Assembly: GCA_003487665.1 (NCBI GenBank)
Contig: DNFA01000023.1
Coordinates: 20,917 to 33,959, forward strand
DNA from: Oscillibacter sp.
GTDB taxonomy: Bacteria > Bacillota > Clostridia > Oscillospirales > Oscillospiraceae
Direction of reading: 5' to 3'
Length of the DNA stretch: 13,043 nucleotides
A program made the position numbers and the translations under genes. Positions within the stretch are counted from its first letter, which is position 1. The number at the start of each line of letters is the position of its first letter. A model generated the notes under the pieces. That model saw nothing but the letters and a program-made list of their open reading frames with translations. It had not been told where the DNA came from and did no database searches. Shown in pieces: positions 7,095-13,043 of this stretch.

Positions 7095-8183
7095 TCAAAA
7101 TTTGATGTTCGTGTCCTTTACGAAGTTCTGCGTACCGTACAGCGCCAGCGTATCGGTGATACCGTTCTCTTTGGCGTACTCTACCACATCACCATTGAAG
7201 AAGCGAAGGTCGATCACATGGACTTCCGCATAGTCCTCCACGGGGAATTGGGAAAAGGTGTTGCCGTAGGAGTCTTTAATAAGCAGGAGCTTACCGCTCT
7301 TGCCGCTGCCCTCGATAACGGTCTGTGCCTGGTTGGAGTTCAGAAACACAGCGTACTGGTCGCTGCCGGACAGGTACTTGCGCTCGTAGATGCTGTCCGT
7401 CTCATACTGACCGTTGTTGTAGGACACACTTCTATTTTTGTGCTTATACCATGCGGTGATCTCCTCGGCGGGGACGGAGGGCAGCGGAACTTTATTCCAA
7501 GTCGTGCCGTGGAAATTATCGCAGAGAATTTCCTGCGTCCACTCATCCGCGTTCGGCTCGATGCTGCGCCACGCGCAATAGGCATAGTAGGCCCCAAGGC
7601 TCGTCCAATGGTGGTCGGTACGGTAATAGATGTTCTCGCTGCTATGAGCGGCGAGAGCAGAAAGCACGTCTGTTGTGTCAACGCCCGCATCGGTCAGCAC
7701 TTGCAGAATAGCGGTGTAGTCCGCCACGGGCGCATAGGCAGGGAGTTTCTCCGTCAGCACTTGTGCCGCCATAGGGACAAGGATCGTATTCATGGAGATA
7801 CCCTCTGCCGCAAGTTTTTCCTGTAATTCAGCAAGGGCGGCTGCGTTGGCGGCAAGCTGCTTTTTACTATAAGATGTAAACTTGTCCATCAGATACTGAT
7901 CCTTGCAGATATAGACACCGCCGCTTTCCCGTTTACCGATGGCCAGTTCCATGTAGGTTTTCATCGTGACCCAACCGTCCCGCAGGGGCACTTGATCGGT
8001 AAGATACTTTTCCAGTTCGCCACTAAACTCTCCGGAGATAAAGTCGGCAACAGTAAATTTGGGCTTTTGCGTCAAAGTGCGTTTTTCACGTTCCGAGTAA
8101 TACCGATCCGGCATCAGCAGCCCGATGAGCGCAGACACCGCCAGCAGCAGGCAGAAAAAAGAGGTTATGATTTTATTTCGCAT
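7095..8183 (-). CDS. DHHW/AlgX-AlgJ-like SGNH-type surface protein
   Basis: This 362-residue protein has a hydrophobic amino-terminal segment (about 4-23), fitting a membrane anchor or signal for an extracytoplasmic domain. The diagnostic TDHHWT motif (Asp190, His191, His192, Trp193) and KDSYGNTF (303-310, Ser305) match the catalytic Asp-x-His and Ser of AlgX/AlgJ-type SGNH acyl-transfer proteins. In alginate O-acetylation such proteins act with an MBOAT partner on the outer side of the membrane. The ATG at 8183 is chosen because AGGTGAG (8188-8194) precedes it and overlaps the stop of the MBOAT gene; a longer reading to 8237 would overlap that gene by 44 bases. It is the last gene of a three-gene operon, and no strong terminator follows. 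The acceptor is unknown but is probably a cell-wall or exported glycan. Catalytic roles are by family analogy. Confidence 0.85.
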   Translation of the reverse strand: MRNKIITSFFCLLLAVSALIGLLMPDRYYSEREKRTLTQKPKFTVADFISGEFSGELEKYLTDQVPLRDGWVTMKTYMELAIGKRESGGVYICKDQYLMDKFTSYSKKQLAANAAALAELQEKLAAEGISMNTILVPMAAQVLTEKLPAYAPVADYTAILQVLTDAGVDTTDVLSALAAHSSENIYYRTDHHWTSLGAYYAYCAWRSIEPNADEWTQEILCDNFHGTTWNKVPLPSVPAEEITAWYKHKNRSVSYNNGQYETDSIYERKYLSGSDQYAVFLNSNQAQTVIEGSGKSGKLLLIKDSYGNTFSQFPVEDYAEVHVIDLRFFNGDVVEYAKENGITDTLALYGTQNFVKDTNIKF

Positions 8184-8193
8184 TTTTCTCACC

Positions 8194-9585
8194 TCAGAAT
8201 CGGAAGTACAGGAACGGATTATAGCTTCCGCTGACAAGATAGGCCGCAGCCATCACCAGCACACAGGCAAGGCCGCCGCAGTCAACCACGGTCAGCGTCC
8301 GCTGTCCCAGCCGTGTGCCGAGCTTTTCATAAAAGCGTTTTCCCAGCGGTGTGGCTGCCAAAGCACAGATTGCCAGCATTGGCCCATACGTCAGCAGGAG
8401 ATACAAACTGCCGCTGTCAAACGGTACCCCAGAGAACATGGCCTTGCACCACGCGGCTCCTTTGCTGATCTCTGTGAACGCAAAGAGTGTCCAGCTGATC
8501 GTTACCAGCACCAGCGCGTAGATGTGCCGCAATACGGCGGGCAGCCTTTTGAGCCAGCGCAATAGAAACAGCTTTTCCAGCACCAGCAGTATTCCGAAAT
8601 ACACGCCCCATAGGACGAAGTTCCAGCTTGCCCCGTGCCAGAAGCCCGTCAGCAGCCAGACGATGGCAATGTTGCGGAGCTGCTTTGCAAGGCCGCCCTT
8701 GCTGCCTCCCAGCGGGATATAGACATAATCCCGGAACCATGTCCCCATGGAGATATGCCAGCGCCGCCAGAAATCGGTAATACTGTCGGCAAGAAACGGA
8801 TAGTTGAAGTTCTCCAAAAAGCGGAACCCCAGCATCCGTCCAAGGCCGATGGCCATGTCGGAATAGCCGGAAAAGTCGAAATAGATCTGGAAACCGTAGG
8901 CGATGACACCCAGCCATGCCGTCAGCACTGTGGGAGCAGCCTGCGCGGATGCTGCCTCCCACAAAAGACCGATGTTATTTGCCAGCAGCACCTTTTTCCC
9001 GATACCGCAGGCGAAGCGCTTCACTCCCTCGGCAAAGAGGTCAGCGGTGCAGTCCCGGTGCTCCAGCTCGTCCGCTACCGTCTGGTAGCGGACGATGGGG
9101 CCCGCAATCAACTGAGGGAATAATGTTACATACGCGCCGAAATTGATGATATTCTTCTGCGCTTTTGCCTCGCCCCGATAGACATCAATGGTGTAACTCA
9201 TGGTCTGGAACGTATAGAAGCTGATGCCGATGGGCAGCGGCAGATTCGGCTGGGGGAGCGCCGTGCCGAACATCGAATTGACCGTACCGATAAGGAAGTC
9301 GCTGTACTTGAACACGCCCAGCAGTCCCAAATTGGCACAGAGTGACACCAGCAGCGCGATCTTTGCTCTCCGCTGTCCCCGGTGCCGCTCTGCCATTTGC
9401 CCGCAGGTGTAGTCCAACGCGGTGGAAAACAGCATCAGCACCACATAGACCGGCTCGCCCCATGCGTAAAACAACAGGCTGAACAAAAACAGTGTACCGT
9501 TGCGCCATTTCTGTGGGACAAGGAAATACGCCAGCAGACACAGCGGCAGAAAGCATTGTAAAAATGTCAGGCTGGAGAAAACCAT
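8194..9585 (-). CDS. MBOAT-family membrane O-acyltransferase
   Basis: The 463-residue product is a polytopic membrane protein with about ten or more hydrophobic segments, of the AlgI/DltB/PatA-like MBOAT family. These proteins move acyl groups from a cytoplasmic donor across the membrane to an extracellular acceptor. Signatures include PLPIGISFYTFQTMSY (117-131), DFSGYSDMAIG (237-247), DFWRRWHISMGTWFRDYVY with His277, and LLTGFWHGASWNF with the invariant catalytic His317. The ATG lies 2 bases after the lipoprotein gene's stop, and only a weak ribosome site is visible, suggesting translational coupling. The downstream DHHW gene supplies the expected extracytoplasmic partner. The absence of dltA, dltC and dltD nearby argues against D-alanylation and for O-acetylation-type transfer. 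The acceptor glycan is not identifiable. Confidence 0.93.
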   Translation of the reverse strand: MVFSSLTFLQCFLPLCLLAYFLVPQKWRNGTLFLFSLLFYAWGEPVYVVLMLFSTALDYTCGQMAERHRGQRRAKIALLVSLCANLGLLGVFKYSDFLIGTVNSMFGTALPQPNLPLPIGISFYTFQTMSYTIDVYRGEAKAQKNIINFGAYVTLFPQLIAGPIVRYQTVADELEHRDCTADLFAEGVKRFACGIGKKVLLANNIGLLWEAASAQAAPTVLTAWLGVIAYGFQIYFDFSGYSDMAIGLGRMLGFRFLENFNYPFLADSITDFWRRWHISMGTWFRDYVYIPLGGSKGGLAKQLRNIAIVWLLTGFWHGASWNFVLWGVYFGILLVLEKLFLLRWLKRLPAVLRHIYALVLVTISWTLFAFTEISKGAAWCKAMFSGVPFDSGSLYLLLTYGPMLAICALAATPLGKRFYEKLGTRLGQRTLTVVDCGGLACVLVMAAAYLVSGSYNPFLYFRF

Positions 9586-9587
9586 AG

Positions 9588-10229
9588 TTAGCCGCCAAGC
9601 ACCGGATCGTCGGTCATATCAAAAAAGCCACCGTTGTTGTTGCTGCTGCCATCCTCCTCCGGGATCGTAATACCGTTGTCAGCAGAACCGAAAATACCTC
9701 TCCATACTTCGTCCACCTTGGCAGCCTCCTCAGCAGCAAATTTGGCCTGTGCCTCATCACTGGCCTCCCAGTCACCTTGCGCACCGAGGATCAGCAGCGC
9801 CACATAGTTGCCGTTCACGAACAAACGTGCCTGCAAGACCTTCTGCAAATCCATGTTGTACATCCGGGAGTAGCTGAGAATTTGCTCATAGCCAGTCTGC
9901 AAAAGTGCGGCAGCATCCTGTGCGTAGCCGTCCTTAACTTTAACAATAACAGCGTAACTGGAATTGACTGCGGAATTGGAATTGCTCATAGATGCCCAGC
10001 TTTCCACTTGCGTCATATCCAGTCCCCAATAACCGCTTATGTTATCTTCGGTTTCAGCGACGTCGCATCCAAAACTGTCACCCAGCTTTTCTTTCAACGT
10101 GTCCATAATCTCCTGTGCAGTCATGTCCACATCGGTCTTCCCGTTGCTGTCATCAGCTTTGCTGCCGCAAGCAGCGAGAGAAAATACCATTACCACGGCC
10201 AGTAAAAAAGTCAAAATCCGTTTCATCAT
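9588..10229 (-). CDS. DUF4358-like lipoprotein
   Basis: This 213-residue protein starts with a lipoprotein signal: MMKR, a hydrophobic core, and lipobox LAAC with Cys21, followed by a polar GSKADDSNG stretch. The mature part has a compact domain of about 120 residues (roughly 35-160) resembling DUF4358 lipoproteins, then an Ala/Glu-rich helix and a Ser/Asn/Gly-rich tail. ATG 10229 follows AAGGAG (10236-10241) by 6 bases; the adjacent ATG 10226 is equally possible. It is the first gene of an operon with the MBOAT and DHHW genes, with a 2-base gap to the former. Placement suggests an accessory or sensor of the O-acylation complex outside the membrane, but its biochemical role is unknown. A predicted ECF promoter lies about 90 bases upstream. 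Confidence 0.82.
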   Translation of the reverse strand: MMKRILTFLLAVVMVFSLAACGSKADDSNGKTDVDMTAQEIMDTLKEKLGDSFGCDVAETEDNISGYWGLDMTQVESWASMSNSNSAVNSSYAVIVKVKDGYAQDAAALLQTGYEQILSYSRMYNMDLQKVLQARLFVNGNYVALLILGAQGDWEASDEAQAKFAAEEAAKVDEVWRGIFGSADNGITIPEEDGSSNNNGGFFDMTDDPVLGG

Positions 10230-10318
10230 GTTCTACTCCTTAAAATTTAAAATGGCTTTATGAGGACGGTGAGGCTGCGTCTCCGGAAACGCCGCCCTCT
10301 TGCCCATCCATATATCCA

Positions 10319-10345
10319 TACGATTCAGCATGTAGAAATGTTGGA
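10319..10345 (-). promoter_or_regulatory. Predicted ECF-sigma promoter of the lipoprotein-MBOAT-DHHW operon
   Basis: Read on the minus strand, TCCAAC (10345-10340) and CGTA (10322-10319) are separated by 17 bases, the layout of Gram-positive ECF promoters (AAC-type -35, CGT-type -10). The wider context TCCAACA...AATCGTAT is identical to that before the sigma gene at 11567-11593. The leader would be about 80 bases. Confidence 0.6.
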
Positions 10346-10350
10346 ACGGA

Positions 10351-10389
10351 AAATAAAAAATTTCGGAGAGCACACCGCCCTCCGAAATT
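10351..10389 (-). terminator. Intrinsic terminator of the sigma/anti-sigma operon
   Basis: A 10-bp stem (10359-10368 with 10380-10389) with an 11-base loop is followed, reading the minus strand, by an uninterrupted T-run and then TATTTT. It begins 15 bases past the anti-sigma stop codon and lies just upstream of the next operon's ECF promoter. Confidence 0.82.
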
Positions 10390-10403
10390 CCGCAGTTTTT
10401 GCT

Positions 10404-11069
10404 TTAATTTTGCCCCATCAGCAGTTGCGCCGCAGCGGTAATTGCTTCTTCACTCGCACCGTCAAAATTAGAAAGATAATAATTGACACCTTCTTTGCTC
10501 CAATGCGCCCGCCATGTGTCAGGTGATAGACAGTCGAGCGTTGCGCCATACTCTGCATTGAGTACGGTACTGCCCACAGCATCTCCCTCTGCCCGAGAAA
10601 AGTTTCCGTCCAATTTGGCGGCTTCATAGGTGTATTCGTGACCATCCAGCGTAAAATCAACGCGGGCAATCTTACCATCATAAATGCAGTAATACAAGTT
10701 TTCTGCATTCTCCGGCGCGTCAATCGTAAACCCCAGTTTTTCAAATCCTTCAGGACCATCTACATCTTCAAAGGGGGACCCGACAAATACAGGTGGGTCA
10801 TCCGGCTCTGATTGGTCGAGGAAATGAGGAAGTACAAATCCGGCGGCAATCACAATAGCAAGGCAGGCGGCTAAGCTGCCCCAGCGCCGCCACATCGGGA
10901 CGGTTCGGCGTTTTTGAGCTGTAGGCTGCTTTTCTTCGATATTCTTTTCGGCATTCTGATCTTCTTTTTGTGCCGCTGCTTTTTTCAGAATATTTGCATA
11001 CATACGCTCCTGCGCACCGGGTTCCGGTTCTATATGATCAAATGCGTTTTTCACTTCATTGTCATTCAT
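10404..11069 (-). CDS. Probable membrane-bound anti-sigma factor
   Basis: The 221-residue product has a charged cytoplasmic region (1-58), one membrane helix (about 63-84, SLAACLAIVIAAGFVLPHFL) and an extracytoplasmic domain of about 135 residues containing GFTIDAPENAENLYYCIYDGK and DFTLDGHEYTYEAAK. The topology, and a 4-base ATGA overlap with the preceding ECF sigma gene, are the usual arrangement of a transmembrane anti-sigma factor that holds its sigma factor until an envelope signal arrives. No zinc-binding HxxxCxxC motif is present in the cytoplasmic part, so it is not a ZAS-type anti-sigma. The outer domain vaguely resembles DUF4367-type domains, which I cannot confirm. The function is inferred mainly from context and topology. 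Confidence 0.78.
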   Translation of the reverse strand: MNDNEVKNAFDHIEPEPGAQERMYANILKKAAAQKEDQNAEKNIEEKQPTAQKRRTVPMWRRWGSLAACLAIVIAAGFVLPHFLDQSEPDDPPVFVGSPFEDVDGPEGFEKLGFTIDAPENAENLYYCIYDGKIARVDFTLDGHEYTYEAAKLDGNFSRAEGDAVGSTVLNAEYGATLDCLSPDTWRAHWSKEGVNYYLSNFDGASEEAITAAAQLLMGQN

Positions 11070-11539
11070 ATACGCTCACCTCCTAATGTGAGTTTCAATT
11101 TTGCACGGGCGTCCCGCAGTTGACCGCGCACCGTAGAGGGGGAACGATTCAGCATCAATGCGATCTCATCCGTCTGATAGCCCTCATAATAGTGCAGCCA
11201 AACAACCTCTTTGTATTTCACCGGCAGCGCCATGACCGCTTCCACGACCTCGCTCTTTTTATCCGGTTCGGCGGCGATTTGCTCGGCCTCTTCATCGAGG
11301 TCCGTTACCTTCTGCCGCCACCAGTGCTTGAGCTTGTCCTTGCAGATATTCATAGCGGTGGTCGTCAGCCATGACCGTTCGTGCCGCTCATTTTCAAAGG
11401 AAATGTCACAGGACATTGCTTTCACAAAAGCATCCTCTGTGCAGTCCTCAGCGTCCTGCGCATTTTTCATAAAGGCATAACAAACACGGTAGATTGCCTT
11501 AAAGTGTCGCAGATAGAACGCTTCAAAATCCTCCTGCAT
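11066..11539 (-). CDS. ECF-type RNA polymerase sigma factor
   Basis: This 157-residue protein has the two-domain form of extracytoplasmic-function sigma factors. Region 2 spans about 5-72 (FYLRHFKAIYRVCYAFMKNA, EDCTEDAFVKA, SWLTTTAMNICKDKLK). Region 4 spans about 100-150 (LPVKYKEVVWLHYYEG, TDEIALMLNRSPSTVRGQL), with a helix-turn-helix typical of -35 recognition. Region 3 is absent, as expected for the class. ATG 11539 follows GGGAGG (11547-11552) by 7 bases. The gene overlaps the anti-sigma gene by 4 bases. A TCCAAC-N17-CGTA promoter immediately upstream recurs before the lipoprotein-MBOAT-DHHW operon, suggesting autoregulation and control of that operon. The size and envelope-modification target recall SigV-like systems, but assignment to a specific ECF group would need a profile search. 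Confidence 0.92.
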   Translation of the reverse strand: MQEDFEAFYLRHFKAIYRVCYAFMKNAQDAEDCTEDAFVKAMSCDISFENERHERSWLTTTAMNICKDKLKHWWRQKVTDLDEEAEQIAAEPDKKSEVVEAVMALPVKYKEVVWLHYYEGYQTDEIALMLNRSPSTVRGQLRDARAKLKLTLGGERI

Positions 11540-11566
11540 GGCTTCGCCTCCCTCTCTATAGTTTGA

Positions 11567-11593
11567 TACGATTTAAGAGTACAGATTGTTGGA
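11567..11593 (-). promoter_or_regulatory. Predicted ECF-sigma autoregulatory promoter
   Basis: On the minus strand TCCAAC (11593-11588) and CGTA (11570-11567) are separated by 17 bases, the same as the site at 10319-10345. Transcription would start near 11560, about 20 bases before the sigma ATG and just ahead of its ribosome binding site. Confidence 0.6.
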
Positions 11594-11604
11594 TGGAAAG
11601 TCAA
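11576..11604 (-). promoter_or_regulatory. Possible overlapping sigma-A-type promoter
   Basis: TTGACT (11604-11599) and TACTCT (11581-11576) on the minus strand have a 17-base spacer. The -35 box is strong (5/6), the -10 box weak (3/6). It overlaps the ECF-type promoter and could give the basal expression needed for an autoregulated sigma factor. Confidence 0.35.
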
Positions 11605-11621
11605 GATTTGCATTGCAAATC
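11605..11621. promoter_or_regulatory. Perfect 17-base palindrome, candidate operator
   Basis: GATTTGCA-T-TGCAAATC is an 8-bp inverted repeat around a central base, directly abutting the TTGACT -35 box of the sigma operon. Its compact symmetry fits a dimeric regulator site rather than a transcript hairpin, because a one-base loop cannot fold as drawn. No cognate regulator was identified. Confidence 0.35.
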
Positions 11622-11689
11622 AAGCACAAGCCGTTGTCAGTATGATCCAGAGCGGTCTGCGAAGTGCTCCACTGTCCGTAATGGGACTA

Positions 11690-11760
11690 CGCAGTGCTTC
11701 GGCACTGCGGCACAGGAGGGAACTGCATCCGCATTTGCGGACGCAGCTCCCTCCTGTTTT
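11690..11760 (+). terminator. Tandem hairpins ending in a T-run
   Basis: Two hairpins lie in tandem. The first (11690-11709) has an 8-bp stem with a TTCG tetraloop. The second (11712-11757) has stem blocks of 10, 4 and 5-6 bp with two single mismatches and is followed on the plus strand by TTTT. On the minus strand the second hairpin has no following T-run, yet the only gene ending nearby (stop at 11766) is on the minus strand. It may be a terminator left from a lost plus-strand gene, or a structured RNA end. Confidence 0.5.
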
Positions 11761-11765
11761 GCCGT

Positions 11766-12839
11766 TCACAGCTTATTCAGTTTTTGCGTGACTTCATCCA
11801 CAATGCGCTGACGTTCCTCTTCGCTCTTCGCTCTGTCATATTCCTTCAGCGCATCGCCCCGCAGCGTCTCCATTTTCCGGGACCACACTTCAAACACGCC
11901 CTTGCTCATCGTCCCCTTTCGGGTGCGGGCAAAATATTTTTTGTAGGCCCGCTGATGAGCCTTCCAAACATCGTTGTTCTGCACCTTGCTGCGGAAGCTG
12001 CTGGTGGCTCCGATCTCCCGGCAGGTCTTGCCGTCCTGCCCCGGCGCCGGTTCGCCGCAATAGGCGTAGGTCATACCCGGCATCTGCAAGAACCAGCGTC
12101 CGCAGTTGGCACAGCGTTTCGGCACAAAGCCCTTCTGCAACCCCTTCATAAGCTCCACATAGACGAAATCCAGCAGCCGGTCAAAATACATCTTTTCAAC
12201 TACCTCGGCATTTTCTCTTTCGCCCCGGATACGGTACTGCGCTCTTACCAGCGGCGCATCTACCTCCGGGTTCTTCCCCAAGCTGACACCACTGACAAAA
12301 GCCTCATAACCGCTGGAATAGATCAGCTGCGCCAGAGATTCTTTTCTCTGGCCTTTTTTCTTTTCAAACACAGCGTTTGCAAAAACCCGATCCAAAAACC
12401 ACGCATACCGCTCCTGAATGAGCTGAATATCCTTGATCTGCTGCTGCATGAAGGACGGTATTTCGCGCTCCTCATTGATCACATATTCCGCAAATGCCTC
12501 CCGCGCTTCCTCACCCACAAATTCCTCGATCTTCATATCTCCGAAATAACGGAAGTCCATCAGATACAAGAGGTAGAGCGGCAGAGATCCAAAACCCTTC
12601 TGCATGTCCATATAGGCACGCGGAGCGTCATCATAATTCTTTTCGTGGACAGCCGTGTTCAACCTGTCCAGCAGTTTCTGAAAAGGTGTGACATCCAGAT
12701 TTAGGATCTCCGTCAGCACAGTTCCGTAGGGCTGCATCTCCGGAACCATCTCCACCCAGTAGCCGGATGCGCCAAATTCCACTTTTGTGTTCGTGTGCGA
12801 ACGCTGAAAATCAAACAGGTCTTTTCCCAAAACAGACAT
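11766..12839 (-). CDS. DUF6076-like zinc-ribbon protein
   Basis: The 357-residue product is a soluble, mostly helical protein. A putative zinc-binding module lies at 240-280: Cys243 and Cys246 (CANC), Cys261 and Cys273, followed by a basic helical segment (KAHQRAYKKYFARTRKG). This layout matches my memory of DUF6076-type proteins carried by clostridial mobile elements; their function is unknown, and nucleic-acid binding is only a guess from the Cys cluster and basic tail. The start at 12839 has GGGAG (12847-12851) 7 bases upstream and lies downstream of a near-consensus promoter; the longer reading from 12914 would start inside that promoter and is rejected. The gene is divergent from a probable AAA ATPase gene. 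Confidence 0.75.
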   Translation of the reverse strand: MSVLGKDLFDFQRSHTNTKVEFGASGYWVEMVPEMQPYGTVLTEILNLDVTPFQKLLDRLNTAVHEKNYDDAPRAYMDMQKGFGSLPLYLLYLMDFRYFGDMKIEEFVGEEAREAFAEYVINEEREIPSFMQQQIKDIQLIQERYAWFLDRVFANAVFEKKKGQRKESLAQLIYSSGYEAFVSGVSLGKNPEVDAPLVRAQYRIRGERENAEVVEKMYFDRLLDFVYVELMKGLQKGFVPKRCANCGRWFLQMPGMTYAYCGEPAPGQDGKTCREIGATSSFRSKVQNNDVWKAHQRAYKKYFARTRKGTMSKGVFEVWSRKMETLRGDALKEYDRAKSEEERQRIVDEVTQKLNKL

Positions 12840-12892
12840 AAGCCCTCTCCCAGTAGATAATGTATTCGTCTTGATATAGTGTATGTAGTAAA

Positions 12893-12921
12893 ATGATACA
12901 TTACCTATTTTCAAAAGTCAA
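12893..12921 (-). promoter_or_regulatory. Predicted sigma-A-type promoter of the DUF6076-like gene
   Basis: On the minus strand TTGACT (12921-12916) and TATCAT (12898-12893) are separated by 17 bases, and both boxes match 5/6. The transcript would start near 12886, leaving a leader of about 47 bases before ATG 12839. Confidence 0.6.
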
Positions 12922-12990
12922 TCCCCATGTTACGATACAAGCACAGGCCTGAAAGAAATAAACACTCCAACTCAGAAAGGAGAAATTTTT

Positions 12991-13043
12991 ATGAACCGAC
13001 TGCAAACCATCGACGCGGACACGCTGCAAAGCACCGCTTACGA
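12991..13043 (+). CDS. Start of a probable AAA/RepA-like ATPase (cut by the window end)
   Basis: Only 17 codons are visible: MNRLQTIDADTLQSTAY. A strong ribosome binding site AAAGGAG (12976-12982) lies 8 bases before the ATG, so the gene start is well supported. Phrases of the type TIDADTL are typical of the first residues of AAA-family, RepA-like helicase/ATPase proteins in clostridial mobile elements, where a Walker A motif follows some 25 residues later, outside this window. The family call is therefore tentative. The intergenic region shared with the DUF6076-like gene may hold a divergent plus-strand promoter (a weak TACGAT at 12931-12936). Confidence 0.5.
   Translation, partial: MNRLQTIDADTLQSTAY

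Noticed and set aside
7053..7826. 257-codon plus-strand open frame opposite the DHHW gene
   Set aside because: It is antisense to a gene with clear catalytic motifs and has no motif or ribosome site of its own.
10273..10296. Imperfect palindrome centred on TCCGGA in the leader of the lipoprotein operon
   Set aside because: It has two mismatches, no T-run and no second copy. It may be a leader hairpin, but nothing supports a specific role.
1..13043. CRISPR arrays, tRNA or rRNA genes, insertion sequences
   Set aside because: I saw no regularly spaced repeats, no tRNA-like cloverleaf, no rRNA-like conserved stretch and no transposase reading frame.

Overview
The window looks like a chromosomal segment of a GC-rich, spore-forming member of the Firmicutes/Clostridia, probably an Oscillospiraceae-type gut anaerobe. 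The backbone genes (about 1 to 5789) are very GC-rich, have strong AGGAGG-type ribosome binding sites, and include a Firmicutes-style membrane-anchored HtrA and the start of the late sporulation sigma factor gene sigK. This assignment is inferred from gene content and composition.

Backbone, 1-5789. A minus-strand HtrA-like serine protease is divergent from a plus-strand run of three genes: a COG2509-type FAD-dependent dehydrogenase, a D-2-hydroxyacid dehydrogenase whose ATG overlaps the preceding stop (ATGA), and a DinB/Pol IV-like Y-family polymerase. The polymerase stop codon lies inside a strong intrinsic terminator. sigK follows, with its hydrophobic pro-sequence, and breaks off after the conserved HNLRLVAHIIKK motif.

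Accessory island, from about 5790 to beyond the window end. Base composition falls at once, and no second half of sigK appears in the window. The island holds a GNAT acetyltransferase with a good promoter, a scar of a deleted conjugative element (a PrgI amino terminus joined out of frame to another gene's carboxy terminus), and the tail of an XRE regulator. It then carries two minus-strand operons: (i) an ECF sigma factor plus membrane anti-sigma factor (11539-10404), and (ii) a DUF4358-like lipoprotein, an MBOAT O-acyltransferase and a DHHW/AlgX-like SGNH protein (10229-7095). The right end has a DUF6076-like zinc-ribbon protein divergent from the first 17 codons of a probable AAA/RepA-like ATPase, both of a kind common in clostridial mobile elements.

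Two points stand out. First, sigK is split at about codon 68 by an island, like the skin elements of Bacillus subtilis and Clostridioides difficile but at a different codon from B. subtilis; whether it excises cannot be seen here. Second, both minus-strand operons are preceded by the same ECF-type promoter, TCCAAC-N17-CGTA, with wider identity TCCAACA...AATCGTAT. The sigma/anti-sigma pair therefore probably controls itself and the lipoprotein-MBOAT-DHHW operon, forming a self-contained envelope-stress O-acylation module. In logic, though not in sequence, it resembles SigV-RsiV-OatA.
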